The notes under the pieces are model-generated. The model was not told the origin of the DNA. It did not search any database and saw only the letters and a list, made by a program, of their open reading frames with translations. Positions 8,484 to 16,650 of a stretch of DNA of 64,000 nucleotides are shown piece by piece. The stretch is from Idiomarina sp. X4 (GTDB lineage: Bacteria; Pseudomonadota; Gammaproteobacteria; Enterobacterales; Alteromonadaceae), in the NCBI RefSeq assembly GCF_002808045.1, contig NZ_CP025000.1, positions 124,001 to 188,000 on the forward strand, given 5' to 3'. The translations under genes and the position numbers were made by a program. Position 1 is the first letter of the stretch, and every line of letters starts with the position of its first letter.

Positions 8484-8986
8484 ATCACATGAACCATAAC
8501 GACATATTCGCCTTGCTGAGAGAATACCAATCGGCCTAAGCCATCCTTAAACTCCCAAAGATCATTTGGCATCTCTATGGAACGAAAAGAACGTATTTTC
8601 TGGCCGTATTTAAGTTTTAAGATCTTTTGCACATCACCCAAGCTGTAGTGCGATACATAAACCCAAACTTCCTTGCCATTTTGTTCGGTCTGCGACAACA
8701 CGAAAAATGGGCCAACTAACTTAGCTCCTTCGATATCCGTAGTAATAATTTTACTAAGAACCCATGTGTCATCTGTTCCTTTAAAAAAGGTCCAGTTTTT
8801 ATTCTCAATTTGGCATAACCAAAAATCGAACTTATTGCGGTCGCAATATGGATAAAAGTCTTTTAGAAGTTCCCAGTCTGGTATTTTCGGATTTTGTAAA
8901 AAGTAGGCTTTCGCACCGGTATTATTTGCTACCGGCATTTGCGTCCACTGCCACTGATCAAACCCCGTTGGAATATCAGCAATCAT
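8480..8986 (-). CDS. WSW-module protein of unknown function (fourth module)
   Basis: A 168-residue protein that I do not recognise. It is a diverged copy of the module found in the two genes upstream: WQWTQ near the start, FYPYC and FWLC as the paired cysteines, TWVLSK, VWVYVS, LWEFKDGLGRLVFSQQGE and a final VHVI. No signal peptide or membrane segment is evident, so it is probably cytoplasmic unless exported by an unusual route. Its stop overlaps the start of the small pilin-like gene by four bases, tying it to the Tad operon. Confidence 0.65.
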   Translation of the reverse strand: MIADIPTGFDQWQWTQMPVANNTGAKAYFLQNPKIPDWELLKDFYPYCDRNKFDFWLCQIENKNWTFFKGTDDTWVLSKIITTDIEGAKLVGPFFVLSQTEQNGKEVWVYVSHYSLGDVQKILKLKYGQKIRSFRSIEMPNDLWEFKDGLGRLVFSQQGEYVVMVHVI

Positions 8987-9020
8987 AAGTTCCCTCTTAG
9001 TTTGCTCGTTAAGTTTCGCT

Positions 9021-10085
9021 CTAATTAGGGCTTTTGGGAATCGTGTGAACTATCACAATACTTTTTCCTTCCTGAGAAAAAGTCATACGACCCAAGTCTC
9101 CTTTAAAGTGCCAAATATCATTATTTTTCTCGACTGACTCAAACGACTGAATATCCTGATTATGAAAAAATAGAAGCATATCTTTAGTATGCTCCATATC
9201 GCCCCAGACTATATATGCCCATACCTCTGCTTCAACGGAATCATCGTAATAAAGTTTTATTGGTTGCGTTTCCAAAATACCTTCGGGGGCTCCGCTTTCT
9301 AACTTGGTTAAAATCCACTGACCGTCTTTTCCCTCATAAAACCGCCAGTCATCCTCTCCAATGTCGCAGACCCAAACCATGGTTTTTCCACCTGGGCAAA
9401 GTGGATACTGAAAGTCTATTCGATCCCAATTTGGCTCATATGGATCTTCCAAGTGGTAACCAACAACATAATCATTTAATGAACTTATCGGTTTTATACT
9501 CCATGACCACTCATTAAAAAGCGGAGGAAGTTCACTTTCATTAGTATTGTCAGGTTTCCCTAGCGTTGAACTGGATGCCCCGCCTTTTGAAACTTTGTGA
9601 GTAATAATCACGCTCTCACCCTGCTGGGAAAATGTAACCCGCCCCATTTCGTTATCCAGCGTCCACACATCATTCTCAGTTTGAATAGATACGGTAGATT
9701 TAACGCTCTGAGCATGCTCAAGTTGCATAGCAGCTTTAGAAGCCCGCATGTTAAGTAGAGAGAAGTAACCCCATACTTGTTCATTATCATTTTCAACGAA
9801 GTGAAAGGGAATCATTGGTCCAGTTATTGAAGCTTCCTCTTGCTCTACAGGAACTGATGCTAACACCCATTGTCCATCGCCATTCTGATATAGTGTCAAC
9901 TCTAACCCGTCGGCTACGCACAACCATACAGATGTGTTATTCCCGAGACATCCAGGATATTCATCATGAACGTCTTCCCACACGGGTTCGGCTGGTGCTT
10001 CAAGGTGGTAAGCAACTATACTTTCAAGGGAACTGATTGACTGTTGACTCCACGACCAGTCATCAAATACATCTGGTAAATCCAT
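9021..10085 (-). CDS. Two-module WSW protein of unknown function
   Basis: A 354-residue protein made of two tandem copies of the module: residues about 1-167 and about 190-354, joined by a low-complexity linker rich in Ser, Gly and Asn. Both copies carry the WSW start, the YPxC/WxC cysteine pair, GQWVL or GQWIL, and a GRxTFSQxG-S-V/I end. No signal peptide or membrane segment is visible. It lies inside the Tad operon, 34 bases before the fourth module and 47 after the first. It was probably made by tandem duplication; the function is unknown. Confidence 0.65.
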   Translation of the reverse strand: MDLPDVFDDWSWSQQSISSLESIVAYHLEAPAEPVWEDVHDEYPGCLGNNTSVWLCVADGLELTLYQNGDGQWVLASVPVEQEEASITGPMIPFHFVENDNEQVWGYFSLLNMRASKAAMQLEHAQSVKSTVSIQTENDVWTLDNEMGRVTFSQQGESVIITHKVSKGGASSSTLGKPDNTNESELPPLFNEWSWSIKPISSLNDYVVGYHLEDPYEPNWDRIDFQYPLCPGGKTMVWVCDIGEDDWRFYEGKDGQWILTKLESGAPEGILETQPIKLYYDDSVEAEVWAYIVWGDMEHTKDMLLFFHNQDIQSFESVEKNNDIWHFKGDLGRMTFSQEGKSIVIVHTIPKSPN

Positions 10086-10132
10086 TTATAAATCCATTTT
10101 TTGCTTATAAGTTCAAAATTAATGGTTACTGC

Positions 10133-10635
10133 TTATTTATCGACGGTGTGAACAAGAATGACGCTTTTCCCTTTCTCTTCGAAAGTTACCCGACCCATTT
10201 CCCCCTTGAAATTCCATACATCGTTCTTCGTTTTCTTTGATTCAAAAGAGTCTACTTTCTGGTTATAGAAAAAAAGCAAACTTTCTTTAATAGACTCAAT
10301 TTCTACTGGCGAGTAATACACCCATTTCTTTTCATTCTCGGTTTCAATTTGATCTATTAAATAAACTCCGCCACTAAAAACCTTGGGACCGATAAAGCTT
10401 CCTTTTTAACAAATACCCACTGACCTCTTTCAACTTCAAAAATCGTCCAATCATACTCATCACCTTTACAGATCCAACGCCTATCTTCACCACCTGCGCA
10501 TGCTGGATAGTAGCTTTTTAAACTATCCCAGTCCGGAGTGGATGGTTCTTCAAGATAAAATGCGACTATATTATCTAGTGAACTAATTGATTGCTGGTTC
10601 CACGACCAATCATCGAGCAAATCAGGTAAATCCAT
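10133..10635 (-). pseudogene. Frameshifted first WSW-module gene
   Basis: The frame starting at 10635 reads the N-terminal half of the module (DDWSWNQQSISSL, YYPAC, RWIC, GQWVFVKK) and then runs into a stop at 10357. The second half (FIGPKVFSGG, KKWVYYS, NDVWNFKGEMGRVTF, VHTVDK) continues in the -1 frame to 10133. Homology switches frames right after a run of five A (minus strand) at 10407-10403. Restoring one base gives 167 residues, almost exactly the length of the fourth module (168). The lesion is either a one-base deletion, a phase-variable tract or a sequence error. Confidence 0.7.
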
Positions 10636-10637
10636 TA

Positions 10638-11174
10638 CTACCTCTCTATTAATGCATTTTCAGGAACTACATCAGAGTCAATATGGCCAAAAATTAACGA
10701 ATCTGACTCTAGCTCTTCTGCTAGGAAAATTCTGCCAAGACCATCCTGAATTATTTCAGTTATTGGGCCTGATAAAATTTGATTTACGACCAATGAAGCT
10801 GGTCTAGAAACCAAATCACTTTTACTTTTTGCTTCCCAGCTATCTGTTAACCTAGCCATTCGGTAAATTGAAACATCCGACGTGTCTGTCATTCTCAAAT
10901 TGTTTCCATTTAAATTAACTGAAAGAAGTCTATCAATTGGTTCAAATACAAGCTCTAAATCGTTATTTAAACTGTATCGTCCGCTAAGCTTTGTTTTTGC
11001 TGAATTTCTTAGCTTCTCCCAAGTGACTTCCCGTGACAGCTTCAAGGAATCAATTTGTTCGGTAGAGGCTGGTAACAGCTGCTCACTTACTGAAACAGTA
11101 ATAACAACAAGAACAGTTAAACCCAATAAGCATTCTATAAGTCCTTGCCCAATTTGCTTGTTAATTAATTTCAT
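10638..11174 (-). CDS. Pilin-like/TadE-like protein of the Tad operon
   Basis: A 178-residue protein whose N-terminus, NKQIGQGLIECLLGLTVLVV, is a prepilin-like signal: short basic leader, Gly, Glu at +5 and a hydrophobic helix of about 20 residues. The rest (about 45-178) is not recognised. It may be a minor pseudopilin cleaved by a prepilin peptidase encoded elsewhere. I take the ATG at 11174, 14 bases inside the TadG-like gene; a TTG two codons upstream is possible. Confidence 0.6.
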   Translation of the reverse strand: MKLINKQIGQGLIECLLGLTVLVVITVSVSEQLLPASTEQIDSLKLSREVTWEKLRNSAKTKLSGRYSLNNDLELVFEPIDRLLSVNLNGNNLRMTDTSDVSIYRMARLTDSWEAKSKSDLVSRPASLVVNQILSGPITEIIQDGLGRIFLAEELESDSLIFGHIDSDVVPENALIER

Positions 11175-12375
11175 GACCAATCAAAGCTATCTTATCCGCA
11201 GAGCTTAAAGGTTTAAGTTTCGCTTCCCATAAAGCATTAAATAAATTGTCACTCTCTATATTTAAATCAGTTCTAGGGAAAACAGACTTAGGTCTACTAA
11301 AATCGGTTGTAGCTTTTGCATAAGCTACTTGCCCACCAACAGTCACTTTTACAATCAACGAATCCATACTCGAACTTAAGAAGTTTCTTAAAACCGCATA
11401 GCTAAATGCGCTTTGCTCAACCCTTAGGGAGCCCATTTGTGCTAAAGCGAAACTTGATGAAATAGAATTACTTCGGAATGCACCTCCGTAATTAGTTCTC
11501 TCAGATCTACGCCGGTTTTGAGCTTTTGCTCCCCACCCCATGGGAAGTATTTCTTCGTGCCCACCTATAAGCCACTCCCGTTGATGCAGAGAAACTGAAT
11601 CTAGAGCATGCCAATCCCAACCTCCGTCACTGTCGCGAGCTAACTCGGTTCCACCGCGCTTCGGTATTTTGTAACTATACAAGTCGACCCAATCATAACT
11701 CCTAGACCTACTAAACGGGTCTAAACTTTTAATAGTGAGTTCTTCAAAAAACTTTGAGCTATCTTCGTTGCTCGTAGATTTATGATTCACTTTCCCAAGC
11801 CAAAGTAGAGGAAATGCAAAAACACCGCTACCTTGGTAAGCGCTCCAATTAATATCGCCTGAGTGCTCGGACACTACATCGTTGATTAACAGAGGTAGCT
11901 CATAATAAAAGCTTGCATCAAGTGCTTGCTGAGCAACGGATATCCCCTGGACTACCAGAGCCTGAAACGCAACCAAACGACTCGCCACTTCCGCAAAGCT
12001 CTCCTCAATACGTTCAACAATCATCGATATCGCACGAGTTATTTGAGCTACGTAAGGAATAAAAGAGGTAATGGTTTCAAGGTTTTCGGCGGTGCGATCC
12101 AACATGGCCAAATAACTTGCCAGGCCAACCCACTGAGCAATTGCAACTTGGTTTCCTATAAGCGCTCGGTTGGTAAGAGCCATGAAGTTCATCTGCCGCG
12201 ACATCGCTACTGCGGCACTGTATGCTGCGTTGTCAGCGACACTTTGCAGATAAAACTGCTGGCGTGCGTGTTTTCCCATGTCAGTCACAGCAAAGAGCAA
12301 ACTTGTGACTAAGAGCAAAACGCCGGTCATCATAACCAACGTTTGCCCTGTTTGCTTTTTTCGAAAGCCAAACAT
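11161..12375 (-). CDS. TadG-like Flp pilus assembly protein
   Basis: A 404-residue protein whose N-terminus has the TadE/TadG-like form: basic residues, TGQTLVMMTGVLLLVTSLLF as the membrane helix, then an alanine-rich ADNAAYSAA stretch. The remaining roughly 350 residues should lie in the periplasm. Such proteins are pseudopilin-like parts of Tad machines. The ATG at 12375 is one base after the flp stop region and begins MFGFRKKQTGQ; the frame is open to 12408, but that start would sit inside flp. Assigning TadG itself is tentative, as no von Willebrand A domain is evident. Confidence 0.65.
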   Translation of the reverse strand: MFGFRKKQTGQTLVMMTGVLLLVTSLLFAVTDMGKHARQQFYLQSVADNAAYSAAVAMSRQMNFMALTNRALIGNQVAIAQWVGLASYLAMLDRTAENLETITSFIPYVAQITRAISMIVERIEESFAEVASRLVAFQALVVQGISVAQQALDASFYYELPLLINDVVSEHSGDINWSAYQGSGVFAFPLLWLGKVNHKSTSNEDSSKFFEELTIKSLDPFSRSRSYDWVDLYSYKIPKRGGTELARDSDGGWDWHALDSVSLHQREWLIGGHEEILPMGWGAKAQNRRRSERTNYGGAFRSNSISSSFALAQMGSLRVEQSAFSYAVLRNFLSSSMDSLIVKVTVGGQVAYAKATTDFSRPKSVFPRTDLNIESDNLFNALWEAKLKPLSSADKIALIGHEIN

Positions 12376-12376
12376 T

Positions 12377-12652
12377 TTAGTTATCGCCCTGTTCGGTAGC
12401 CTCGTCATAATTACCGAGGGTGACGTCCGTATTGGCTACAGTTCCGGCACGTCGGGACGATTGTCTGGCTCTGTTGAGTTGTTGACTAGATGACTGCCCG
12501 GTCATTTCCTGGGCCAGGCCGGCAACTTGGTTTCGTATGGCTTTTCCAAACAATGAATAGACGCCAATTGCAGCAACAGCAATAAGCGCAACAATGATGA
12601 TGTATTCGGTCATTCCCTGACCGCGACTGCGTGAAATGAATTTCCGTTTCAT
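12377..12652 (-). CDS. flp: Flp-type pilin / pilus assembly protein
   Basis: A 91-residue protein with the class III prepilin signature RGQGMTEYIIIVALIAVAAI: Gly before the cleavage point, Glu-Tyr in the mature N-terminus and a hydrophobic helix. The mature C-terminal part (about 45-91) is Gln/Ser/Arg-rich and longer than in classical Flp pilins. The ATG at 12652 has a perfect AGGAGG four bases upstream, the strongest Shine-Dalgarno of the operon and fitting for a major pilin. It is the first gene of the operon. Confidence 0.75.
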   Translation of the reverse strand: MKRKFISRSRGQGMTEYIIIVALIAVAAIGVYSLFGKAIRNQVAGLAQEMTGQSSSQQLNRARQSSRRAGTVANTDVTLGNYDEATEQGDN

Positions 12653-12698
12653 AAAACCTCCTGTCAAAATTTGCCTTGCTTGGCGAGTTAGGACAGGA

Positions 12699-12704
12699 AG
12701 TATA
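12699..12704 (-). promoter_or_regulatory. Possible -10 box of the flp/tad operon
   Basis: On the minus strand TATACT lies 46 bases before the flp ATG, giving a leader of about 40 bases. The best -35 candidate, CTGACC, is only 15 bases upstream, so the promoter call is weak. The 92-base gap between queE and flp shows no clear terminator. Confidence 0.3.
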
Positions 12705-12744
12705 GATCGACTTTCAGAGGGTCAGAGCACGAGTAGTCAATGTC

Positions 12745-13416
12745 TTACTCTATATTAAGATATTTATGCATCTGCACGGACAAACGCCAGTTGCGTTCAA
12801 TGCAGGTTTGCATGGCTAGTTCGGTGGCACGCGGACGCTGGCTTATGGGTTGTAGGCAAATAATAGCGTCGGCTTTGGGTGGGCAACGTTTTAGCAGTGA
12901 GTCTAAAGCGTCTATGTGTTTTTGCATGGCAACCGGATGTTTTATTTCATTGGCGCGTGCCATGCAGTCGGGGCGCACCAGGTAGCCGCCCGGCATATCC
13001 AACTTCGGAGACACCGTTACCCAGGTGTTGTCAGTCACTTTTAGCTCAAAAGTACCGCTGGTTTCTATTTGCAGCTGGTAGCCTTTGGCTTCCAAGGCTT
13101 CGCCTAGCGGCAGCAAGTCGAACATAGCGGGCTCACCGCCGGTTATTACCACGTGTTTGGCGGCGTAACCTTCTTGCTCAAAGCGTTTTACTATGTCTTC
13201 GGCGGTCATTTCTGCCCATTTTGACGAGGCTTCGGTTTTTGCCATCATCTCGTCGACGCTGACTTTGTCGCTGTCGTTGGTTTCCCACGTGTGTTGGGTG
13301 TCGCACCACGGACAACCCACGGGGCAGCCTTGCAAGCGCACAAATATGGATGGCACACCAGTAAAGGTGCCCTCGCCCTGCAGGGTCTCGAAAATTTCGT
13401 TGATGCGGTAAGACAT
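12745..13416 (-). CDS. queE: 7-carboxy-7-deazaguanine synthase QueE
   Basis: QueE is a radical SAM enzyme that converts 6-carboxytetrahydropterin to 7-carboxy-7-deazaguanine in queuosine biosynthesis. The 223-residue product has the N-terminal IFETLQGEGTFTG and the cluster motif GCPVGCPWCD (CxxxCxxC), and the SAM-binding ITGGEP. The start at 13416 (MSYRINEIF) fits the family; an upstream ATG at 13488 would overlap queC. It is divergent from queC, the next enzyme of the pathway, with 63 bases between them. Confidence 0.93.
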   Translation of the reverse strand: MSYRINEIFETLQGEGTFTGVPSIFVRLQGCPVGCPWCDTQHTWETNDSDKVSVDEMMAKTEASSKWAEMTAEDIVKRFEQEGYAAKHVVITGGEPAMFDLLPLGEALEAKGYQLQIETSGTFELKVTDNTWVTVSPKLDMPGGYLVRPDCMARANEIKHPVAMQKHIDALDSLLKRCPPKADAIICLQPISQRPRATELAMQTCIERNWRLSVQMHKYLNIE

Positions 13417-13479
13417 AGCTTTCGTTAAAATGGCTTCTATTAAGGTGGATAGACCGCAGATTATACGGAGAGTTACAGC

Positions 13480-14139
13480 ATGTCGCAAAAGGTCGTTGTT
13501 ATTTATTCAGGTGGAATGGACTCGTTTACGGTGCTGCACAAAGCATTGCAGGAAGGCAATGAGGTGCTGGCACTGTCGTTTAACTACGGTCAGCGCCATG
13601 TGAAAGAGCTAGAAGTTGCCGCTAACGTCTGTAAACAGCATGGACTTCCGCATAAAGTGGTCGACATTACTGCCATTAACCAACTTTTATCTGGTAGCTC
13701 ATTAACCGACGACATTGATATTCCCGAGGGACACTACGAAGAAGAGTCAATGAAGTCGACGGTGGTGCCCAACCGCAATATGATTTTGCTGTCGTTAGCC
13801 ATTGGTTATGCAGTGTCTCAGGAAGCCTCTGCGGTATATTACGGCGCTCACTCAGGCGACCACGCTATTTATCCGGACTGTCGCCCGGAGTTTGTGCGCC
13901 AAATGGATGTGGTCAGTAAAATGGCCAATTACGAACCGGTAGCGGTTCATGCGCCTTATTTAGACGTCGATAAAAATGCCATTTTAGCAGACGGTCTGAA
14001 AATGGGCCTGGACTACAGCCAAACCTGGACCTGCTATAACGGCCGTGACAAGGCCTGTGGTAAATGCGGTGCCTGTGTAGAGCGGTTAGAGGCCTTCGCT
14101 GCCAACGGCGTTGAAGACCCCATTCCTTACGAAGCTTAA
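13480..14139 (+). CDS. queC: 7-cyano-7-deazaguanine synthase QueC
   Basis: QueC makes preQ0 from 7-carboxy-7-deazaguanine using ATP and ammonia. The 219-residue protein has the PP-loop SGGMDS near residue 10, the [12 protein letters not shown] and [14 protein letters not shown] stretches, and the C-terminal zinc-binding cysteines CGKCGAC. It is divergently paired with queE. Its stop overlaps the stop of the convergent nagZ by four bases. A GGAG Shine-Dalgarno lies about 9 bases before the ATG. Confidence 0.95.
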   Translation: MSQKVVVIYSGGMDSFTVLHKALQEGNEVLALSFNYGQRHVKELEVAANVCKQHGLPHKVVDITAINQLLSGSSLTDDIDIPEGHYEEESMKSTVVPNRNMILLSLAIGYAVSQEASAVYYGAHSGDHAIYPDCRPEFVRQMDVVSKMANYEPVAVHAPYLDVDKNAILADGLKMGLDYSQTWTCYNGRDKACGKCGACVERLEAFAANGVEDPIPYEA

Positions 14140-15140
14140 TTAACCACCGAAAGCCAGCGCTGCGCTTGCTGCCAGCGCTCGGTGCGTTTCAACGCTTCCA
14201 AGCCTACCGCTGGTTCGCTCATCAGCATACGCTGCACACGCTGAGCACTCTCAGGCTCGGTTGCCGGAAGCTTTGCGTCAAGTACCTGTAAAGCCCCTGC
14301 TCTGTCATTACACACCAGTATCATATCGCAGCCTGCGCTCAGCGCGGCCAATGCGCGTTGCTGCATGTCACCCGCAACCGTGGCGCCTTGCATCGACAAA
14401 TCGTCGCTGAAAATGGTGCCGTTAAATTGCAATTCATTACGCAGTATTTGCTGCAACCAGAACTCACTAAAGCCGGCGGGCTGTGGGTCAATTTTCGGGT
14501 AAATAACGTGCGCCGGCATGATGCCATCCAGCTTTTGGCTTAATGACAGAAATGGCTTTAAGTCGTGCGCACGAATTTGCTCTAACGTTCTCTCGTCTTC
14601 CGGAATGGCAATGTGTGAGTCTGCCTGCACCGAGCCATGGCCTGGGAAATGCTTGCCCGTAGACGCCATGCCGGCCTCATGCATACCTTCTATAAACGCC
14701 GATGCTAACTCAGATATCTCCGACGGCACGTCAGAGAACGCTCGGTCGCCTATCACTTCACTGCAGTCATCAACATCTAGTACCGGCGCAAAGCTAATAT
14801 CAATGCCGACAGCCTGTACTTCTGCCGCCATGAGCCATCCTAAGTCTCGCGCTGCGCGGTGGCGTTCGTCCGCATTCTCAATGCGGCGTAACGATCCCAT
14901 TGCCGGAATCGCACTAAAGCCCTCGCGAAATCGCTGTACACGCCCGCCTTCGTGGTCAACCGCAATAAGCAATGGTTTAGCGGCCGCCATACGTGCTTCC
15001 TGGGTTAACCGAGCCAACTGCTCAAGCGATGCGAAGTTACGTGTAAACAGTATCAACCCATTAACCGAGGGCTGCGCCAGTAGCTTTTTGTCTTCTGGCG
15101 TTAGCTCGGTGCCCTCAATGTCTATCATGACTTGTGCCAT
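14136..15140 (-). CDS. nagZ: Beta-N-acetylglucosaminidase NagZ
   Basis: A cytoplasmic glycoside hydrolase family 3 enzyme that removes N-acetylglucosamine from muropeptides during peptidoglycan recycling. The 334-residue product is a single-domain GH3: [12 protein letters not shown], the catalytic-loop motif GKHFPGHG followed by DSH, and the nucleophile region FSDDLSMQG. Length and motifs fit gammaproteobacterial NagZ. It is convergent with queC and divergent from the S41 protease gene. Confidence 0.94.
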   Translation of the reverse strand: MAQVMIDIEGTELTPEDKKLLAQPSVNGLILFTRNFASLEQLARLTQEARMAAAKPLLIAVDHEGGRVQRFREGFSAIPAMGSLRRIENADERHRAARDLGWLMAAEVQAVGIDISFAPVLDVDDCSEVIGDRAFSDVPSEISELASAFIEGMHEAGMASTGKHFPGHGSVQADSHIAIPEDERTLEQIRAHDLKPFLSLSQKLDGIMPAHVIYPKIDPQPAGFSEFWLQQILRNELQFNGTIFSDDLSMQGATVAGDMQQRALAALSAGCDMILVCNDRAGALQVLDAKLPATEPESAQRVQRMLMSEPAVGLEALKRTERWQQAQRWLSVVN

Positions 15141-15253
15141 AACGTCGTTGCTCTCCGTCTGTGTTTAACGGTAAATAGTCAGTGTCGGCAGTGTGCCACG
15201 ATGCAGTAAAAAGCGCCACGCTGGGTGTTCATCTTTTCGTTCTCTGTGCTAAA

Positions 15254-15275
15254 TTGTAAATTAACATTTTTACAA
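15254..15275. promoter_or_regulatory. Palindrome upstream of the S41 protease gene
   Basis: TTGTAAA at 15254-15260 and TTTACAA at 15269-15275 form a perfect seven-base inverted repeat with an eight-base centre, 16 bases before the protease ATG. It looks like an operator. It resembles a TyrR box but the spacer is eight, not six, bases. Confidence 0.4.
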
Positions 15276-15290
15276 CACGCGAGACGCAGT

Positions 15291-16631
15291 ATGACCTTTA
15301 AGAAATCTTTATTGCTACTGAGCATGACAGCGGCATTATCAGCCTGTGGTGGCTCTGACAGCAGCTCTGACACCGGCGATACGGGTGGAGGCTCCGGCTA
15401 CGCCACTTGCTCGGTTGAAGACCAAAACCAGCGCTTTTTCAATTATATGAAAGAGGACTACTTTTGGGCAGACCAACTGCAGGACAGTATTGACCCGGAA
15501 GCTTTTGGCGATGTTTATGCGGTTCTTGAAGAGTTGCGCGTGCCGGAAGACCGCTACAGCTACATTTTAACCGAGGAAGAGTACGAACAGTTGTTTGTGA
15601 ACGCCACCTACTTTGGCTTCGGTTTTTCGATGGAGCAGATAAGCGATACTCGCGTTAAAATTCGCTTTGTTTATAACGACTCCCCTGCTGCTACTGCGGG
15701 TATAGAACGTGCTGACGAGCTAATTGCCATCGACGATGTGCCGGTTTCTGAACTGCTTGCCAACGGCGAGTTTGATGATGCCCTAGGGCCAAACGAAGAA
15801 GGCATTAGTAAAACACTCACCTGGGAAAAGCCGGACGGTACCGAGCAAACCGATGTTCTCAGCAAAGTTGAAGTGGAAACCAACACAGTGATGGGTGCAC
15901 AAACCACGGCACTCGATAACGGAGAAACCGCCGGTTACTTTACCCTGGACTCTTTCATTAACCGTACTGGGAGCGACTTAAACGAAGCGTTTGATTTGTT
16001 CGCTAACGAAGGCGTTGATCATTTAATTATCGATGTACGCTACAACGGTGGTGGCCTCATTCGTTACGCCAATCAAACCTCCAGTCAGGCAGCGGGCAAT
16101 AACGTACTCGGCGAAACCTTTTTGACTTACCGCTTTAATGAGCAAAACAGCGATAAAAACGAAAGCCTCCAGTTCCGCTTAGTTGATGGCACTCAGCAGC
16201 TCGACTTAGATACGGTGTATGTTTTAACGACCGGCAGCAGCTGCTCTTCCTCGGAAATTATTATCAACTCTTTAAAACCTTACGTGAATGTTGTCACTAT
16301 TGGTGAGAACACCTGTGGTAAACCTGTCGGCCAACAGCCTGAACAGTTGTGCGACAAAGTGACGTTCGCTATTAACTTTGAAACGGTTAACGCTGAGGGT
16401 GAAGGCAAGTATTACAACGGCTTGGCCCCTACCTGTGAGGTTGAAGATGAAATTGTCGCTAACTGGGGAAGCGAGCAAGATCCGCTAACTGGCGCAGCGT
16501 ACAGCTATATTGAAACCGGCAGTTGCCCGGCTACAGCCAGTGCCAGCGCAGAAACGAAAAAGAGCGCTCAGCAGCGCTCTTTTGTAGACCCAGTGTTCAA
16601 CTTAAAAGACAAACGTCGAACACTTTATTAA
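15291..16631 (+). CDS. S41-family peptidase, lipoprotein
   Basis: A 446-residue probable lipoprotein: signal peptide and lipobox (AALSACGG) followed by a Ser/Gly/Asp-rich linker. A PDZ-like domain follows at about 110-190 (GFGFSMEQ, ASPAATAGIERADELIAID-like core) and then a C-terminal-processing-type S41 protease domain with DVRYNGGG and TGSSCSSSE, which carries the probable nucleophile Ser. It should be anchored in the cell envelope. The ATG at 15291 begins the signal peptide directly. The last 25 codons span a perfect hairpin (16558-16583). Substrate unknown; it is not an orthologue of Prc or CtpA by architecture. Confidence 0.85.
   Translation: MTFKKSLLLLSMTAALSACGGSDSSSDTGDTGGGSGYATCSVEDQNQRFFNYMKEDYFWADQLQDSIDPEAFGDVYAVLEELRVPEDRYSYILTEEEYEQLFVNATYFGFGFSMEQISDTRVKIRFVYNDSPAATAGIERADELIAIDDVPVSELLANGEFDDALGPNEEGISKTLTWEKPDGTEQTDVLSKVEVETNTVMGAQTTALDNGETAGYFTLDSFINRTGSDLNEAFDLFANEGVDHLIIDVRYNGGGLIRYANQTSSQAAGNNVLGETFLTYRFNEQNSDKNESLQFRLVDGTQQLDLDTVYVLTTGSSCSSSEIIINSLKPYVNVVTIGENTCGKPVGQQPEQLCDKVTFAINFETVNAEGEGKYYNGLAPTCEVEDEIVANWGSEQDPLTGAAYSYIETGSCPATASASAETKKSAQQRSFVDPVFNLKDKRRTLY
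16558..16583. terminator. Terminator-like hairpin inside the S41 gene 3' end
   Basis: An eleven-base-pair perfect stem, AAAGAGCGCT plus a flanking A on the left (16558-16568) and AGCGCTCTTTT on the right (16573-16583), with a four-base loop CAGC. The run of A on one side and T on the other makes it look like a bidirectional intrinsic terminator. It lies 46 bases before the protease stop codon. Confidence 0.55.
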
Positions 16632-16650
16632 GTTGAAATGAATGCGGTGG

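Larger units (their letters stand above)
8480..10635 (-). repeat. Array of four related 'WSW' protein modules
   Basis: Three adjacent genes encode four copies of one ~170-residue module: one in 10133-10635 (frameshifted), two fused in 9021-10085, one in 8480-8986. Shared landmarks are W-S/Q-W near the start, a P-x-W/W-D site, Y-P-x-C, W-x-C about 12 residues later, W-V/I-L, a W-x-Y/VYV region, D-x-W-x-F/L, L/M-G-R-x-x-F, and a C-terminal VHxI-like end. The first two modules are also clearly alike in DNA at their 5' ends. I recognise no known domain. Confidence 0.75.

Noticed and set aside
10395..10410. Programmed -1 frameshift in the first WSW module
   Set aside because: The site reads GTT AAA AAG; the P-site codon could not re-pair after slipping onto TAA, so it is not a proper slippery heptamer. 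A one-base deletion is more likely.
13417..13479. A preQ1 riboswitch between queE and queC
   Set aside because: The interval is only 63 bases and shows no recognisable preQ1 aptamer or terminator.
14518..15168. A 216-codon plus-strand open frame opposite nagZ
   Set aside because: It is the shadow of nagZ; its Ser/Arg-rich translation resembles no protein and nagZ is well supported.
15254..15275. A TyrR box
   Set aside because: The half-sites match TGTAAA/TTTACA but are separated by eight bases rather than six, and no aromatic amino-acid gene is adjacent.
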